A DNA stretch of 64,000 nt from Promicromonospora sp. AC04 (lineage in GTDB: Bacteria > Actinomycetota > Actinomycetes > Actinomycetales > Cellulomonadaceae), in assembly GCF_003058225.1 (NCBI RefSeq), contig NZ_QBUG01000002.1, positions 124,001-188,000 of the forward strand. The letters run 5' to 3'. The notes under the pieces were generated by a model. It saw only the letters and a program-made list of their open reading frames with translations, was not told where the DNA came from and made no database searches. Within the stretch, counting starts at the first letter, position 1, and each line of letters begins with the position of its first letter. Both the position numbers and the translations under genes were made by a program. Positions 42,269 to 50,907 of this stretch are shown here, piece after piece.

Positions 42269-43435
42269 GTGGCTCAGCTCGCGCGTCCCCGGGTCGCCGC
42301 CGCACGGCTCGAGCGGGAGATTCTCGTGCTCGTGTCGAGCGGCCGCGCCCGGTCCCGCAAGGAGATCGCCGAGTCGCTCGGCATCGCGCCCTCCACCGTC
42401 TCCCAGCGGGTGCAGGCGATGCTCGCCTCCGGCGCCATCGAGGAGACGGGCGAGGGCGCGTCCAGCGGCGGACGGCGCCCCCGGGCGCTGCGCGTCCCCG
42501 GCAGCACGGGCCACCTCGGCGTCGTCGACATCGGCGGCACCCACGCCCGGCTCGGGATCCTGCGGCACGGCGGCGAGCTCACCACGACGACGGAGGTCGC
42601 GCTCGCGATAGCTGACGGCCCCGAACCGGTGCTGACGCAGGTCACGGCCGCGCTGCGGGAGCTGGCCGGCACGGCGTCCGACGGCGGCCGCTTGCTCGGC
42701 GTCGGCATCTCCCTGCCCGGCCCCGTCGACGTCGCGCGGCGCGCCCTCGACAGCCCGTCGCGCATGCCCGGGTGGTCGGGGTTCGACGTCGGCACCTGGC
42801 TCGAGGACGCCCTGGGCATCCCCGCCGTGGTCGAGAACGACGCCAACGCGATGGCCGTCGGCGAGCACTTCGGGCACGCCCGCAGGACGCGGCACTCGGT
42901 GTCGGTCAAGGCGGGCAGCGCGATCGGGGCCGGGATCCTGGTCGACGACCGGCTGCATCGCGGCACCGGCGGCGCGGCGGGCGACATCACGCACACGCGC
43001 ATCCCCGCCGGCGGCGACACCCCCTGCTCCTGCGGGAACCGCGGCTGCCTGGAGACGGTCGCCTCGGGTGCGGCCCTCGTGCGGCTGCTCCGCGAGCAGG
43101 GGTACGACGTCGCCGCTACCGCCGACGTCCTCGCCCTCGTGCGAGACGCCGAACCGGTGGCGACCACCCTGACCAGGACCGCTGGGCGCCATCTCGGCGA
43201 GGTGCTGTGCGCGGTCGTCAACTTCTTCAACCCGGGCGCGGTGTACCTGGGCGGCGCCCTGTCCACGCTCGAGCCGTTCGTCTCGGCGATCCGCAGCCAG
43301 ATCTACGAGGGCGCGCACCCGCTCATGACCCGCGACCTCGTGATCGCGCCGTCCGCCCTGGGCGCCGACGCGAACCTGGTGGGTGTGGGCCGCCTCCTGG
43401 AGGACGCGCTGGTGCCGCACGCCCTGGCCGGCTGA
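42269..43435 (+). CDS. ROK-family transcriptional repressor
   Basis: A 388-residue regulator with an N-terminal winged helix (ILVLVSSGRARSRKEIAESLGIAPSTVSQRVQAML) and a ROK domain (GVVDIGGTHARLGIL; ENDANAMAVGEH; CSCGNRGCLE, the intact zinc motif). GTG 42269 is chosen because GGAGG lies five bases upstream; GTG 42263 abuts that site. It is divergent from the peptide-type importer and upstream of the M81 peptidase and probably represses both until a sugar ligand is present. Confidence 0.9.
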   Translation: MAQLARPRVAAARLEREILVLVSSGRARSRKEIAESLGIAPSTVSQRVQAMLASGAIEETGEGASSGGRRPRALRVPGSTGHLGVVDIGGTHARLGILRHGGELTTTTEVALAIADGPEPVLTQVTAALRELAGTASDGGRLLGVGISLPGPVDVARRALDSPSRMPGWSGFDVGTWLEDALGIPAVVENDANAMAVGEHFGHARRTRHSVSVKAGSAIGAGILVDDRLHRGTGGAAGDITHTRIPAGGDTPCSCGNRGCLETVASGAALVRLLREQGYDVAATADVLALVRDAEPVATTLTRTAGRHLGEVLCAVVNFFNPGAVYLGGALSTLEPFVSAIRSQIYEGAHPLMTRDLVIAPSALGADANLVGVGRLLEDALVPHALAG

Positions 43436-43473
43436 CGCCGTATCCCCGCCCGCAACCCCTCGGAAGGACCACG

Positions 43474-45060
43474 ATGACGAACACCCGCCCGCGGGTCGCG
43501 ATCGCCGGCATGTCGATCGAGTCCAGCACGTTCTCGCCGCACCGCTCCGGGTGGGAGGCCTTCACGCTCCGGCGCGGCGACGAGCTGGTGCTGCACTACC
43601 CGTTCCTCGCCGACGGTGCTCCGCTGCGCGACGCCGCCGCCTGGACCGGCGTGCTGCACGCGCGGTCGCTGCCCGGCGGCGCCGTCCCCGAAGAGGTCTA
43701 CGAGTCGGTGCGCGACGAGATAGTCGCGACCCTGCGCACCCAGCAGGCCGAGCACGGCCCGTACGACGGCCTGCTTCTCGACATCCACGGCGCCATGACC
43801 GTCGCCGGGCGGGATGACGCCGAGGCCGACCTCGCGGCGGCCGTGCGCGCCGCCGTCGGATCCGGAACCCTGATCAGCACCACCATGGACCTGCACGGCA
43901 ACGTGCCGCGAGAGCTGGCCGAGGCCAGCGACCTGATCACCTGCTACCGGATGGCCCCGCACGAGGACGCATGGGAGACGCGCGAGCGCGCCGCCGCGAA
44001 CCTGCTCTCGCGGCTGCGGTCAGGGGGCGCGCCCAAGAAGGCATGGCTGCAGGTCCCCGTGCTGCTCCCGGGCGAGAAGACCAGCACCCGCCTGGAGCCC
44101 GCGAAGGGCATCTACGCCGACGTCGCACGCGTGGCCGAGCTGCCCGGCGTGGTCGACGCGGCGCTCTGGGTCGGGTACGCGTGGGCGGACGAGCCGAGCT
44201 GCCAGGCCGCCGTCGTCGTCACGGGCGACTCCGAGGAGGTGATCGTCCGCGAGGCCGAGCAGCTCGCCCGGCAGTACTGGGACGCGCGCGACGAGTTCGC
44301 ATTCGTCGCACCGGCCGCGCCGTACGAGGAGTGCGTGGCGACCGCCCTGGCGAGCGAGCAGCGGCCCTACTTCCTGTCCGACTCGGGCGACAACCCCACG
44401 GCGGGCGGCGCGGGCGACGTCACCTGGACACTCGCGCAGCTCCTCGCCGAGCCGGCCTTCGCCCGGCCGTCCGAGGACGGCAAGCCCCAAGCCGATGACG
44501 ACGGATCCCCGGCCGACACCGGCAAGTCCCCAACCGATCACAGCGGATCTCCGGCCGGCATCGGCGGGCGCACCGCGATCTACGCCTCGCTGCCCGACGC
44601 AGACGCCGCTCGCGCCGTCGCGGAGGTCTTCGCGAAGCACGGCGCCGGGGCCGAGGTGGATGTCGAGGCCGGTGCCCGGGTCGACGACGGCCCGCACGGG
44701 CCGGTGCGGCTACGCGGCGTCGTCGAGCACGTCAGCGAGGGCGACCCCGACGCCGGGATCGTCGCCGTCGTGCGCGTGGGCGGGCTCCGCGTGATCCTCA
44801 CGGAGCGGCGCAAGCCGTACCACCTGGAGTCCGACTTCACGAAGATCGGGCTGAACCCGCGCGGCACCGACGTCGTCGTGGTGAAGATCGGCTACCTGGA
44901 GCCCGAGCTGTACGACATGGCCGCCGACTGGATGCTCATGCTCACCCCCGGCGGCGTCGATCAGGACCTGCTCCGCCTTGGTCACCACCGCCTGGCAACC
45001 CCGATCCACCCGTTCCACACCTTCGACACCGAGCCAGAGCTCCGCGCCGAGCTCCTCTGA
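43474..45060 (+). CDS. M81-family metallopeptidase (MlrC-like)
   Basis: A 528-residue protein. M81 landmarks include VAIAGMSIESSTFSP at the start, LLLDIHGAMTV, STTMDLHGNVP and ITCYRMAPHEDAWETRERA with likely metal ligands, and SDSGDNPTAGGAGD. Residues about 330-365 form an Asp/Gly/Ser/Pro-rich insertion (GKPQADDDGSPADTGKSP) not usual in the family. GGAAGGA precedes the ATG. The founding member cleaves linearised microcystin; here it may process a peptide taken up by the linked importer. Confidence 0.88.
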   Translation: MTNTRPRVAIAGMSIESSTFSPHRSGWEAFTLRRGDELVLHYPFLADGAPLRDAAAWTGVLHARSLPGGAVPEEVYESVRDEIVATLRTQQAEHGPYDGLLLDIHGAMTVAGRDDAEADLAAAVRAAVGSGTLISTTMDLHGNVPRELAEASDLITCYRMAPHEDAWETRERAAANLLSRLRSGGAPKKAWLQVPVLLPGEKTSTRLEPAKGIYADVARVAELPGVVDAALWVGYAWADEPSCQAAVVVTGDSEEVIVREAEQLARQYWDARDEFAFVAPAAPYEECVATALASEQRPYFLSDSGDNPTAGGAGDVTWTLAQLLAEPAFARPSEDGKPQADDDGSPADTGKSPTDHSGSPAGIGGRTAIYASLPDADAARAVAEVFAKHGAGAEVDVEAGARVDDGPHGPVRLRGVVEHVSEGDPDAGIVAVVRVGGLRVILTERRKPYHLESDFTKIGLNPRGTDVVVVKIGYLEPELYDMAADWMLMLTPGGVDQDLLRLGHHRLATPIHPFHTFDTEPELRAELL

Positions 45061-45178
45061 ACCGTTCCGTGTGAACCGTTCCGTTCCGTGCCGGACCCGG
45101 ACAGCTGACCGGTCACCCCTGCCACCCGCCCCACGGCGTGTCGCACGGCGTGTCGTGGCGGGGTGAACCCACGTCTGC

Positions 45179-45227
45179 GGGGCGTGTTGCTCTGCGTAGA
45201 CGATGTCTACGCAGAGCAACACGCCCC
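45179..45227. terminator. 22-bp perfect hairpin between convergent genes (family D)
   Basis: Arms 45179-45200 (GGGGCGTGTTGCTCTGCG...) and 45206-45227 are exactly complementary around the five-base loop CGATG. A partial copy of one arm, GTGTTGCTCTGCGT, lies at 29827-29840 near moeA. Confidence 0.65.
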
Positions 45228-45260
45228 GCGCGCATACGTTCCCCCCGGCGCGACACGGCG

Positions 45261-45325
45261 TGCGACACACGCCGTTGGCACACGTCATGCGACACACGTC
45301 ATGCGACACACGCCGTTGGCACACG
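45261..45325. repeat. 24-bp direct repeat
   Basis: A 24-bp unit beginning TGCGACACACGCCGTTGGC is found exactly at 45261-45284 and 45302-45325, with a degenerate shorter copy (ATGCGACACACG) between. With only two full units and no cas genes it is not a CRISPR array. Confidence 0.6.
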
Positions 45326-45393
45326 CCGTGCGACATGGCTCGATCGAGCCCGCCGGCAGGAACAGCGCAGGTCGGGCGCGGCGCCCGGGAAAC

Positions 45394-46422
45394 TCAGGCC
45401 TCGGCGACCAGGGAGAAGAGGTCCTTCGGGTCCTCCGGCTCGGCGATCAGGTCGAGGTGCTGGAGCAGCTCCGGCGCGTTCGCGGTGACGTCGTCGAGCA
45501 CGAACTTCAGCGCGGTCCAGTCCTCGACGGCGAACCCGACGGAGTCCCATACGACCAGCTCGTCCTGGCTCCGGCGGCCCTGCGCGGCCCCGGTGACGAC
45601 CTGCCAGAGCTCGGTGACCGGGAAGTCGGCTGCCTGGCGCTGGATCTCGCCCTCGATCCGGGTCTGCTCCGGGAGCTCCACGAACACGCTCGCGCGGGCC
45701 ACGGTCGCCGGGTCCAGCTCGGTCTTGCCCGGGCAGTCGCCGCCGATCGCGTTGATGAAGACCCCGCCGCGCACGTCGGCGTCCTGCAGCACGGTCGCGT
45801 TCTGCTTGTCGGCGGTGCACGTCGTGATGACGTCGGCGCCGCGGGCCGCGTCAGCGGCGTCGTCGGCCAGGACGACGTCGAAGCCGAGCGCCTTGGCGTG
45901 CCGCGCCAGCTTGTCCATCGCGTCGCGGTCGACGTCGAAGACGCGCAGCGTCTCGATGCCCAGCTCCGCCCGCATGCCGAGCGCCTGGAACTCGGCCTGC
46001 GAGCCGCAGCCGATCAGGGCCAGGGTCCGGGACCCGGCCGGCGCGAGGTAGCGGGCGGCCAGGGCCGACGTCGCGGCCGTGCGCAGCGCGGTGAGCAGCG
46101 TCATCTCGGCGAGGAACGTCGGGTAGCCGTTGCGCACGTCGGCGAGCATGCCGATCGCCGTCACCGTCTGGAAGCCGAGCGACGGGTTAAGCGGGTGCCC
46201 GTTGACGAGCTTGAACCCGTAGGTCTCCGCGTCCGAGGTCGGCATGAGCTCGATGACGCCCTCGGCGGAGTGCGACGCGATGCGCGGCCGCTTGTCGAGC
46301 TCGGGCCAGCGCGCGAAGTCGCGCTCCAGCGCGTCGGTGAGGGCCGCGATCGCGGCCTCCGGGCCGCGGCGGGCCACCCAGCGAGCGGTGGCGGCGACGT
46401 CGAGGTACGGGACAGTGGTCAT
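45394..46422 (-). CDS. Ornithine cyclodeaminase / mu-crystallin family protein
   Basis: A 342-residue NAD-dependent enzyme. The Rossmann motif is LALIGCGSQAEFQALGM (about residue 130), with RIASHSAEGVIELMPTSD and LNPSLGFQTVTAIGMLADVRNGYP upstream and AIGGDCPGKTELDP later. The last is a feature of true ornithine cyclodeaminases. It would convert ornithine to proline and ammonia. GAGGAG precedes ATG 46422, which overlaps the stop of the guanidine hydrolase gene by four bases. Together the two would turn arginine-type substrates into proline. Confidence 0.88.
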   Translation of the reverse strand: MTTVPYLDVAATARWVARRGPEAAIAALTDALERDFARWPELDKRPRIASHSAEGVIELMPTSDAETYGFKLVNGHPLNPSLGFQTVTAIGMLADVRNGYPTFLAEMTLLTALRTAATSALAARYLAPAGSRTLALIGCGSQAEFQALGMRAELGIETLRVFDVDRDAMDKLARHAKALGFDVVLADDAADAARGADVITTCTADKQNATVLQDADVRGGVFINAIGGDCPGKTELDPATVARASVFVELPEQTRIEGEIQRQAADFPVTELWQVVTGAAQGRRSQDELVVWDSVGFAVEDWTALKFVLDDVTANAPELLQHLDLIAEPEDPKDLFSLVAEA

Positions 46423-47423
46423 CGCGAGGTCTCCTCGTTGGCGTTGGCGGCGCTGGCGTCCGCGAGAACTGCGCTCGCAAGGACGGTCGTGGTGAGGGCG
46501 GTACCGGTCAGGGCGGGCACAGCAGGCGCGGCGGTGTCGGGGCGCAGCTCGAGCGTGCAGCACTTGACCGAGCCGCCGCCCTTGAAGATCTCGGACAGGT
46601 CGATGCCGACCGGCACGAACCCGCGCTCCTTGAGCGCGTCGGCGTAGTCGCGGGCACGGTCGCTGAGGAACACGTGCAGCCCGTCGGAGACGACGTTCAG
46701 GCCGAGGACGGCGGCGTCGTCGGCGCCGACCAGGATCGCGCCGGGGAACAGGGTGCGCAGCGTCTCCTGCGCGGCCGGGCTGAACGCCTCGGGGTGGTAG
46801 GCGACGACGGTCTCGCCGGAGACGGCGCCGTCGTCCAGCACCGACAGGGCCGTGTCGAGGTGGTAGTAGCGCGGGTCGACCAGCTCGAGCGGGACCAGCT
46901 CGATGCCCTGGGCGGCCAGCTCCAGCCGCTCGGCCACCTCGGCGTGCCCGGCGGGCGTGGTGCGGAAGCCGGTGCCCGCGAGGAGCAGCTTGCCGATAAG
47001 CAGGAGGTCACCCTCACCCTCCATGACCTCGACGGACTCGCCGAGACGCCGGTAGGCCCCCGCCTCGGGCGTGTCGAACCAGCGGTCGTACGCGGGCCCC
47101 TCGGCCGCGCGCTCGGGGTGCGTGAACCGGGCCGCGAGCGCCCGTCCGCCGACGACGATGCCGCCGTTGGCCGCGTAGACCATGTCGGGCAGCCCGGGCT
47201 CGGGCTCGATGACGTCGACCTTGTGGCCGCGCGCCTCGTAGGCCTCGCGGAGCGCCTCCCACTGGGCGACCGCCTTCGCGGTGTCGACGGGCGAGGACGG
47301 GTCCATCCACGGGTTGATCGCGTAGACGACGTCGAAGTAGGTGGGCGGGCACATGAGGTAGTGCCGCGGCGTGGCGGTCCGCTGCGCGGTGGTGTGCGTC
47401 AGCTGCGCGGTGGTCTGCGTCAT
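46419..47423 (-). CDS. Guanidine-modifying hydrolase (DDAH/arginine-deiminase-like)
   Basis: A 334-residue enzyme of the GME superfamily. Key positions are MEGEGDLL (Glu/Asp near 136-139), YYHLDTAL (His188) and GGGSVKCCTLEL (Cys288/289), which fit the catalytic His-Cys pair. It is annotated in relatives as N-dimethylarginine dimethylaminohydrolase or amidinotransferase. Products could be citrulline or, as in cyanobacterial arginine dihydrolase, ornithine. The C-terminal 35 residues are an Ala/Thr-rich extension. It is divergent from an Lrp-type regulator. Confidence 0.85.
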   Translation of the reverse strand: MTQTTAQLTHTTAQRTATPRHYLMCPPTYFDVVYAINPWMDPSSPVDTAKAVAQWEALREAYEARGHKVDVIEPEPGLPDMVYAANGGIVVGGRALAARFTHPERAAEGPAYDRWFDTPEAGAYRRLGESVEVMEGEGDLLLIGKLLLAGTGFRTTPAGHAEVAERLELAAQGIELVPLELVDPRYYHLDTALSVLDDGAVSGETVVAYHPEAFSPAAQETLRTLFPGAILVGADDAAVLGLNVVSDGLHVFLSDRARDYADALKERGFVPVGIDLSEIFKGGGSVKCCTLELRPDTAAPAVPALTGTALTTTVLASAVLADASAANANEETSR

Positions 47424-47510
47424 GCCGCGAGGCTACGGCCGCACCGATTCACAACAGGCACGCATCCGTTGCGCATTCAGGCGCGGATTCTTGCGCGATC
47501 GCGTGGTTCG

Positions 47511-47963
47511 GTGAACGATTCGTTCATGGATGCCGTGAACCGGGCGATCGTCGGAGAGCTGCTGCGCGACGGGCGCGCCACCTATCAGGAGGTCGGCAGC
47601 GCCGTGGGGCTCTCGGCCCCCGCCGTGAAGCGGCGGGTGGACCTCATGCTCGCCCGCGGGGAGATCGCCGGTTTCACCGTGCGCGTGGACCCGCAGGCGA
47701 TGGGCTGGATCCTGGAAGGGTACGTCGAGATCTTCTGCTCCGGCATCGTCTCGCCCAAGGTGCTCGAGCGCGACTTCGCCCCCATCCCCGAGGTGGTGCG
47801 CGTCTCCACGGTGACCGGCGACGCCGACGCGATAGTGCACGTGATGGCCACGAGCATGGAGGAGATCGAGCGCACCGTGGAGCGGATCCGGACGGTCACC
47901 CACGTGGTCAAGACGCGTACGGCCCTCGTGATGTCCCGGGTGGTCGACCGTCCTGGCGCATGA
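47511..47963 (+). CDS. Lrp/AsnC-family regulator
   Basis: A 150-residue regulator: helix-turn-helix NRAIVGELLRDGRATYQEVGSAVGLSAPAVKRRVDLM, then an AsnC ligand domain (GYVEIFCSGIVSPKVLE...VVRVSTVTGDADAIVHVMATS). GTG 47511 and ATG 47526 are both possible starts. It is divergent from the hydrolase/cyclodeaminase pair and probably activates them in response to arginine or ornithine. The 87-bp gap has repeated GCATCCGTTGCGCATTC / GCGGATTCTTGCGCGATC boxes. Confidence 0.88.
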   Translation: MNDSFMDAVNRAIVGELLRDGRATYQEVGSAVGLSAPAVKRRVDLMLARGEIAGFTVRVDPQAMGWILEGYVEIFCSGIVSPKVLERDFAPIPEVVRVSTVTGDADAIVHVMATSMEEIERTVERIRTVTHVVKTRTALVMSRVVDRPGA

Positions 47964-48038
47964 CGTGACGGACCCGGCCGCTGCACGCCTTAGGGTGTCC
48001 TAACAGGACTTTCCTGTCAGGACCGGAGGGCGCCCACG

Positions 48039-48677
48039 ATGATCAGAACCACGGTGTCCGACGACGTCACCGGCTGGCTCGACGTGCTCGGACCGCTGGC
48101 GTTCTACCTCGTCGTCTGGGGCCTCGTATTCGTGGGGACCGCGTTCTTCGTCGGCGTCTTCATCCCGTTCCTGACCGGGGACGGCCTGCTGTTCGGCGCG
48201 GGGATCGTGGCCGGGAGCACGGACCGCATAGACATCTGGGTGCTCGCGATCGGCGTCGGCGTCGCGGCAGTGGCGGGCGACCAGGTCGCGTTCCTGCTGG
48301 GGCGCCGGTACGGCCGGCCGTACCTCGACTCCCGGAAGGGCCGCTGGGTGCAGGCCACGGTGGTCCGCACCGAGAAGTTCTACGACCTGTTCGGGTGGTG
48401 GTCCGTCGTGATCGGCCGCTACATGCCGTGGGCCCGCGTGTTCGTCCCGGTCATCGCGGGTGTGACCCGCATGCCCTACGGCAAGTTCCTCTCGGCGAAC
48501 GTCTTCGGGGCACTGAGCTGGGCCGTGCTGATCACCGTGCTCGGGTACTTCGCGGCGTCGGACCCGTCGGTGCGGCCGATCGCCTACATCGTGGCCGGGG
48601 TGGTCATCGCGGCGTCGATCGTCGCAGGGATCCGCGCGTGGCGGCAGGAGCGGGCGAGCCGCACGCAGGAGGTCTGA
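48039..48677 (+). CDS. DedA-family membrane protein
   Basis: A 212-residue membrane protein with an amphipathic start and four to five helices. DedA signature regions are present: FIPFLTGDGLLFGAG (F.P.PGE equivalent), GDQVAFLLGRRYGRPYLD, and the GRYMPWARVFVPVIAGVTRMPYGKFLSANVFGALSWA block with the essential Arg residues. Members handle undecaprenyl phosphate or phospholipid translocation and proton-dependent envelope homeostasis. GGAGGG precedes the ATG. An 11-bp inverted repeat (TCCTAACAGGA-ctt-TCCTGTCAGGA, 47998-48022) lies just upstream. Confidence 0.9.
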   Translation: MIRTTVSDDVTGWLDVLGPLAFYLVVWGLVFVGTAFFVGVFIPFLTGDGLLFGAGIVAGSTDRIDIWVLAIGVGVAAVAGDQVAFLLGRRYGRPYLDSRKGRWVQATVVRTEKFYDLFGWWSVVIGRYMPWARVFVPVIAGVTRMPYGKFLSANVFGALSWAVLITVLGYFAASDPSVRPIAYIVAGVVIAASIVAGIRAWRQERASRTQEV

Positions 48678-48757
48678 CCGACGGCCTGCGGCCGGTCGAT
48701 CAACAGCAGCCGCCGCACGATCAACCACCGGGCGCGGGCCGCGTCCAGGCTGGGACC

Positions 48758-49981
48758 ATGCCCACCCAGAGCGCCCCACTGAGCGCGCCATCCAGCGCCC
48801 CGGCCGGCTCCCCGCCGAGCAACCTGTCCAGCGAACCGTCGAACGACCAGCCACGCACCCCGACCTGGACGCCCGTCGTCGCACTCTCCTTCGGGATCGG
48901 GATGGTGGTCCTGAGCGAGTTCCTGCCGGCGAGCGTGCTGCCGACCCTCGCGGCGGACGTCGGTGTCAGCGAGGGCACGGCGGGCCTGGCAGTAGCGGCG
49001 ACGGCGATCGCCGGCGCCCTCACCGCGCCGAGCATCGCGGTGCTGCTCCCCCGCGCCGACCGCCGCACGGTGCTCGTCGCACTGCTCGCGGCCGCAGCGC
49101 TGTCGAACCTCGTGGTCGCGATCGCGCCCAGCTTCGCGGTGCTGCTGGTCGGCCGGCTCCTCCTCGGCGTCGCGCTCGCCGGGTACTGGTCGTTCGCCTT
49201 CGGCGCCGGCACGCACGCCGTCCCCGGCAGGAACCACGTGGTCTCGTCGGCACTCGCGTTCGGTGTCAGCATCGCGACGGTGGTCGGCGTCCCGCTCGCG
49301 TCGGTCGTGGGTGACGCCGTCGGCTGGCGGACGACGTTCGGGGGCTCCGCCGTCCTCACGTTGCTCAGCGCCGTCGTGCTCGCGCTGACCCTGCCGTCCG
49401 TCCCGGCCCACCCGGCGGCGGGCCTGCGGATGCTGCGCGAGGCCCTGCGCAACACGCGGCTGATGGCCGGCATCGGCTGCGTGGTGCTGGTCGCCTTCGG
49501 CAACTTCGCCGCCTACCCCTATATCCGCATCGCCATCGACCGCGTGGACCCGGCGGCCACCTCGTGGATGCTGCTGCTCTGGGGCCTCGGTGGCCTGGCG
49601 GGCACCGTGCTGGCCGGGGTGCTCGCACGGTGGCTGCGGCCGCTGGCCGCGGGGGTGCCGTTCGTGGTCGCCGCCGCCCTGCTGCTCACGGCTGTAACCT
49701 CATCGGTGCCGGTGCTGGCCGTCGCGGTGACGCTGTGGGGCTTCTCGTTCAGCATGATCCCGGTGGTCACCCAGCTGTGGGTGACCCGGGTCGAGCCGGA
49801 GCGGTCCGAGTCCGCGATATCCCTGCAGGTCACCGCCTTCCAGATCGCGATAACCGTGGGCGCCGCCCTGGGCGGCGTGCTACTGGACGGGCACGGTATC
49901 CGCTTGCTGCTGGTGGTCGGCGCGGCCTCGTCGGTGGCCGCCGGGCTCGGCTGGACGTTCCTGCGGGTACCTCGCACCTGA
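48758..49981 (+). CDS. MFS drug/nucleoside-type exporter (DHA1)
   Basis: A 407-residue transporter with a Ser/Pro-rich cytoplasmic N-terminus of about 40 residues and 12 hydrophobic helices. Motif A-like sequence LLPRADRRTVLVALL lies between helices 2 and 3 and VGRLLLGVALAGYW follows, as in the AraJ/PbuE/NepI group. The ATG has CAGGCT and six bases before it, possibly leaderless. The 3' end overlaps the convergent AraC gene by 102 bp. Confidence 0.88.
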   Translation: MPTQSAPLSAPSSAPAGSPPSNLSSEPSNDQPRTPTWTPVVALSFGIGMVVLSEFLPASVLPTLAADVGVSEGTAGLAVAATAIAGALTAPSIAVLLPRADRRTVLVALLAAAALSNLVVAIAPSFAVLLVGRLLLGVALAGYWSFAFGAGTHAVPGRNHVVSSALAFGVSIATVVGVPLASVVGDAVGWRTTFGGSAVLTLLSAVVLALTLPSVPAHPAAGLRMLREALRNTRLMAGIGCVVLVAFGNFAAYPYIRIAIDRVDPAATSWMLLLWGLGGLAGTVLAGVLARWLRPLAAGVPFVVAAALLLTAVTSSVPVLAVAVTLWGFSFSMIPVVTQLWVTRVEPERSESAISLQVTAFQIAITVGAALGGVLLDGHGIRLLLVVGAASSVAAGLGWTFLRVPRT

Positions 49982-50812
49982 CGTCCCGGGCGCGGCCGAC
50001 GGCACCCAGGGTCTGGCCGGCCGCGCCTGGCGCGGGGCCGGCCCCGGGCCGGGCGCCGGCGCGGCGCGCCACGCGAGCGGCGAGACGCCGTGGTCCGCGG
50101 CGAACGCCCGGCTGAACGCGGCCACCGAGCCGTATCCGACCTCGAACGCGACCCGTGTGACCGGCAGGCACTCGCGGGTGAGCAGCTTGCGGGCCTCGTG
50201 CATGCGCACCTCCCGCAGCATCCGCATCGGGCTGTGCCCGGTCGCGCGGCGGAAGCGTTCGGTCAGGGCGGAGCGCGACAGGTGCACCAGGCCCGCCATC
50301 CGGTCGAGGGTCCACGGCTCGCCCGGGCGCGCGGCGAGCGCCGCCACGACGTCGGCGACCTGCGCGTCGGCGGTGCCGTTCGCGTCGTCGCCCGCGCGGC
50401 CGCCGGGCCTGTCGCCCGCCTGCCACAGCGACGTCATCGCCGCCCCGATGAGGCCCGCGTAGCTCGCCGCGAACAGGTCCTCGGGGTTGCACGTCACGTC
50501 CAGCGGGCACGTGGTCACGAGCGCGACGACGCCGCGCTGCTGCTCGTCGAACCCGTGCACGACCAGCGGGCTCGGCAGCTCCGTCGACGGGACGGCCTGC
50601 CGCAGGTCACCGTGCACGACGTCGGTCTCGGCGTCGGCCGTGAGCCGGTGCGCCGTCCGGGCGTCGACGAGCACTGCGGTACCGGGCAGCACCTGGCTGC
50701 GGGCGCCCGCGGTCTCGAGCGTCGCGGCGCCGGCCAGGACGAGCGCCCATAAGGCACCCTGCCCGGACCACGTGGCACCGGCAGGCAGCCGCTCGCGCTT
50801 CAGCGCCGTCAT
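49880..50812 (-). CDS. AraC-family regulator (cupin_6 type)
   Basis: A 310-residue regulator. The N-terminal part is an AraC_binding_2/cupin_6-like sensor (ATLETAGARSQVLPGTAVLVDARTAHRL). The C-terminal two-HTH domain contains WTLDRMAGLVHLSRSALTERFRRATGHSPMRMLREVRMHEARKLL and VAFEVGYGSVAAFSRAFAADHGVSP. ATG 50812 is preferred because GGAG lies six bases upstream; 50824 and 50839 are alternatives. The last 60 residues are low-complexity and overlap the convergent MFS gene, so the true end may be functionally dispensable. It is divergent from the DUF1304 gene. Confidence 0.85.
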   Translation of the reverse strand: MTALKRERLPAGATWSGQGALWALVLAGAATLETAGARSQVLPGTAVLVDARTAHRLTADAETDVVHGDLRQAVPSTELPSPLVVHGFDEQQRGVVALVTTCPLDVTCNPEDLFAASYAGLIGAAMTSLWQAGDRPGGRAGDDANGTADAQVADVVAALAARPGEPWTLDRMAGLVHLSRSALTERFRRATGHSPMRMLREVRMHEARKLLTRECLPVTRVAFEVGYGSVAAFSRAFAADHGVSPLAWRAAPAPGPGPAPRQARPARPWVPSAAPGTSGARYPQERPAEPGGHRRGRADHQQQADTVPVQ

Positions 50813-50907
50813 CTCCCACTCCATAGAAAGCGGAGCCATCTGCGAGCGCCGGCTATTCCCGGCTGACATACTGCCGACCACAGAACCGCCACGAGAGGGA
50901 AGCCACC

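Larger units (their letters stand above)
45061..45393. repeat. Repeat-rich intergenic region; no gene seen
   Basis: This 333-bp gap between convergent genes contains GTTCCGTG(TGAACC) duplications near 45063, CGGCGTGTCG repeats near 45133, the 22-bp hairpin at 45179 and the 24-bp direct repeats at 45261-45325. No ORF with a plausible product is present. Confidence 0.6.

Noticed and set aside
45261-45325. Possible CRISPR array
   Set aside because: Only two full repeats, unequal spacing, no leader and no cas genes.
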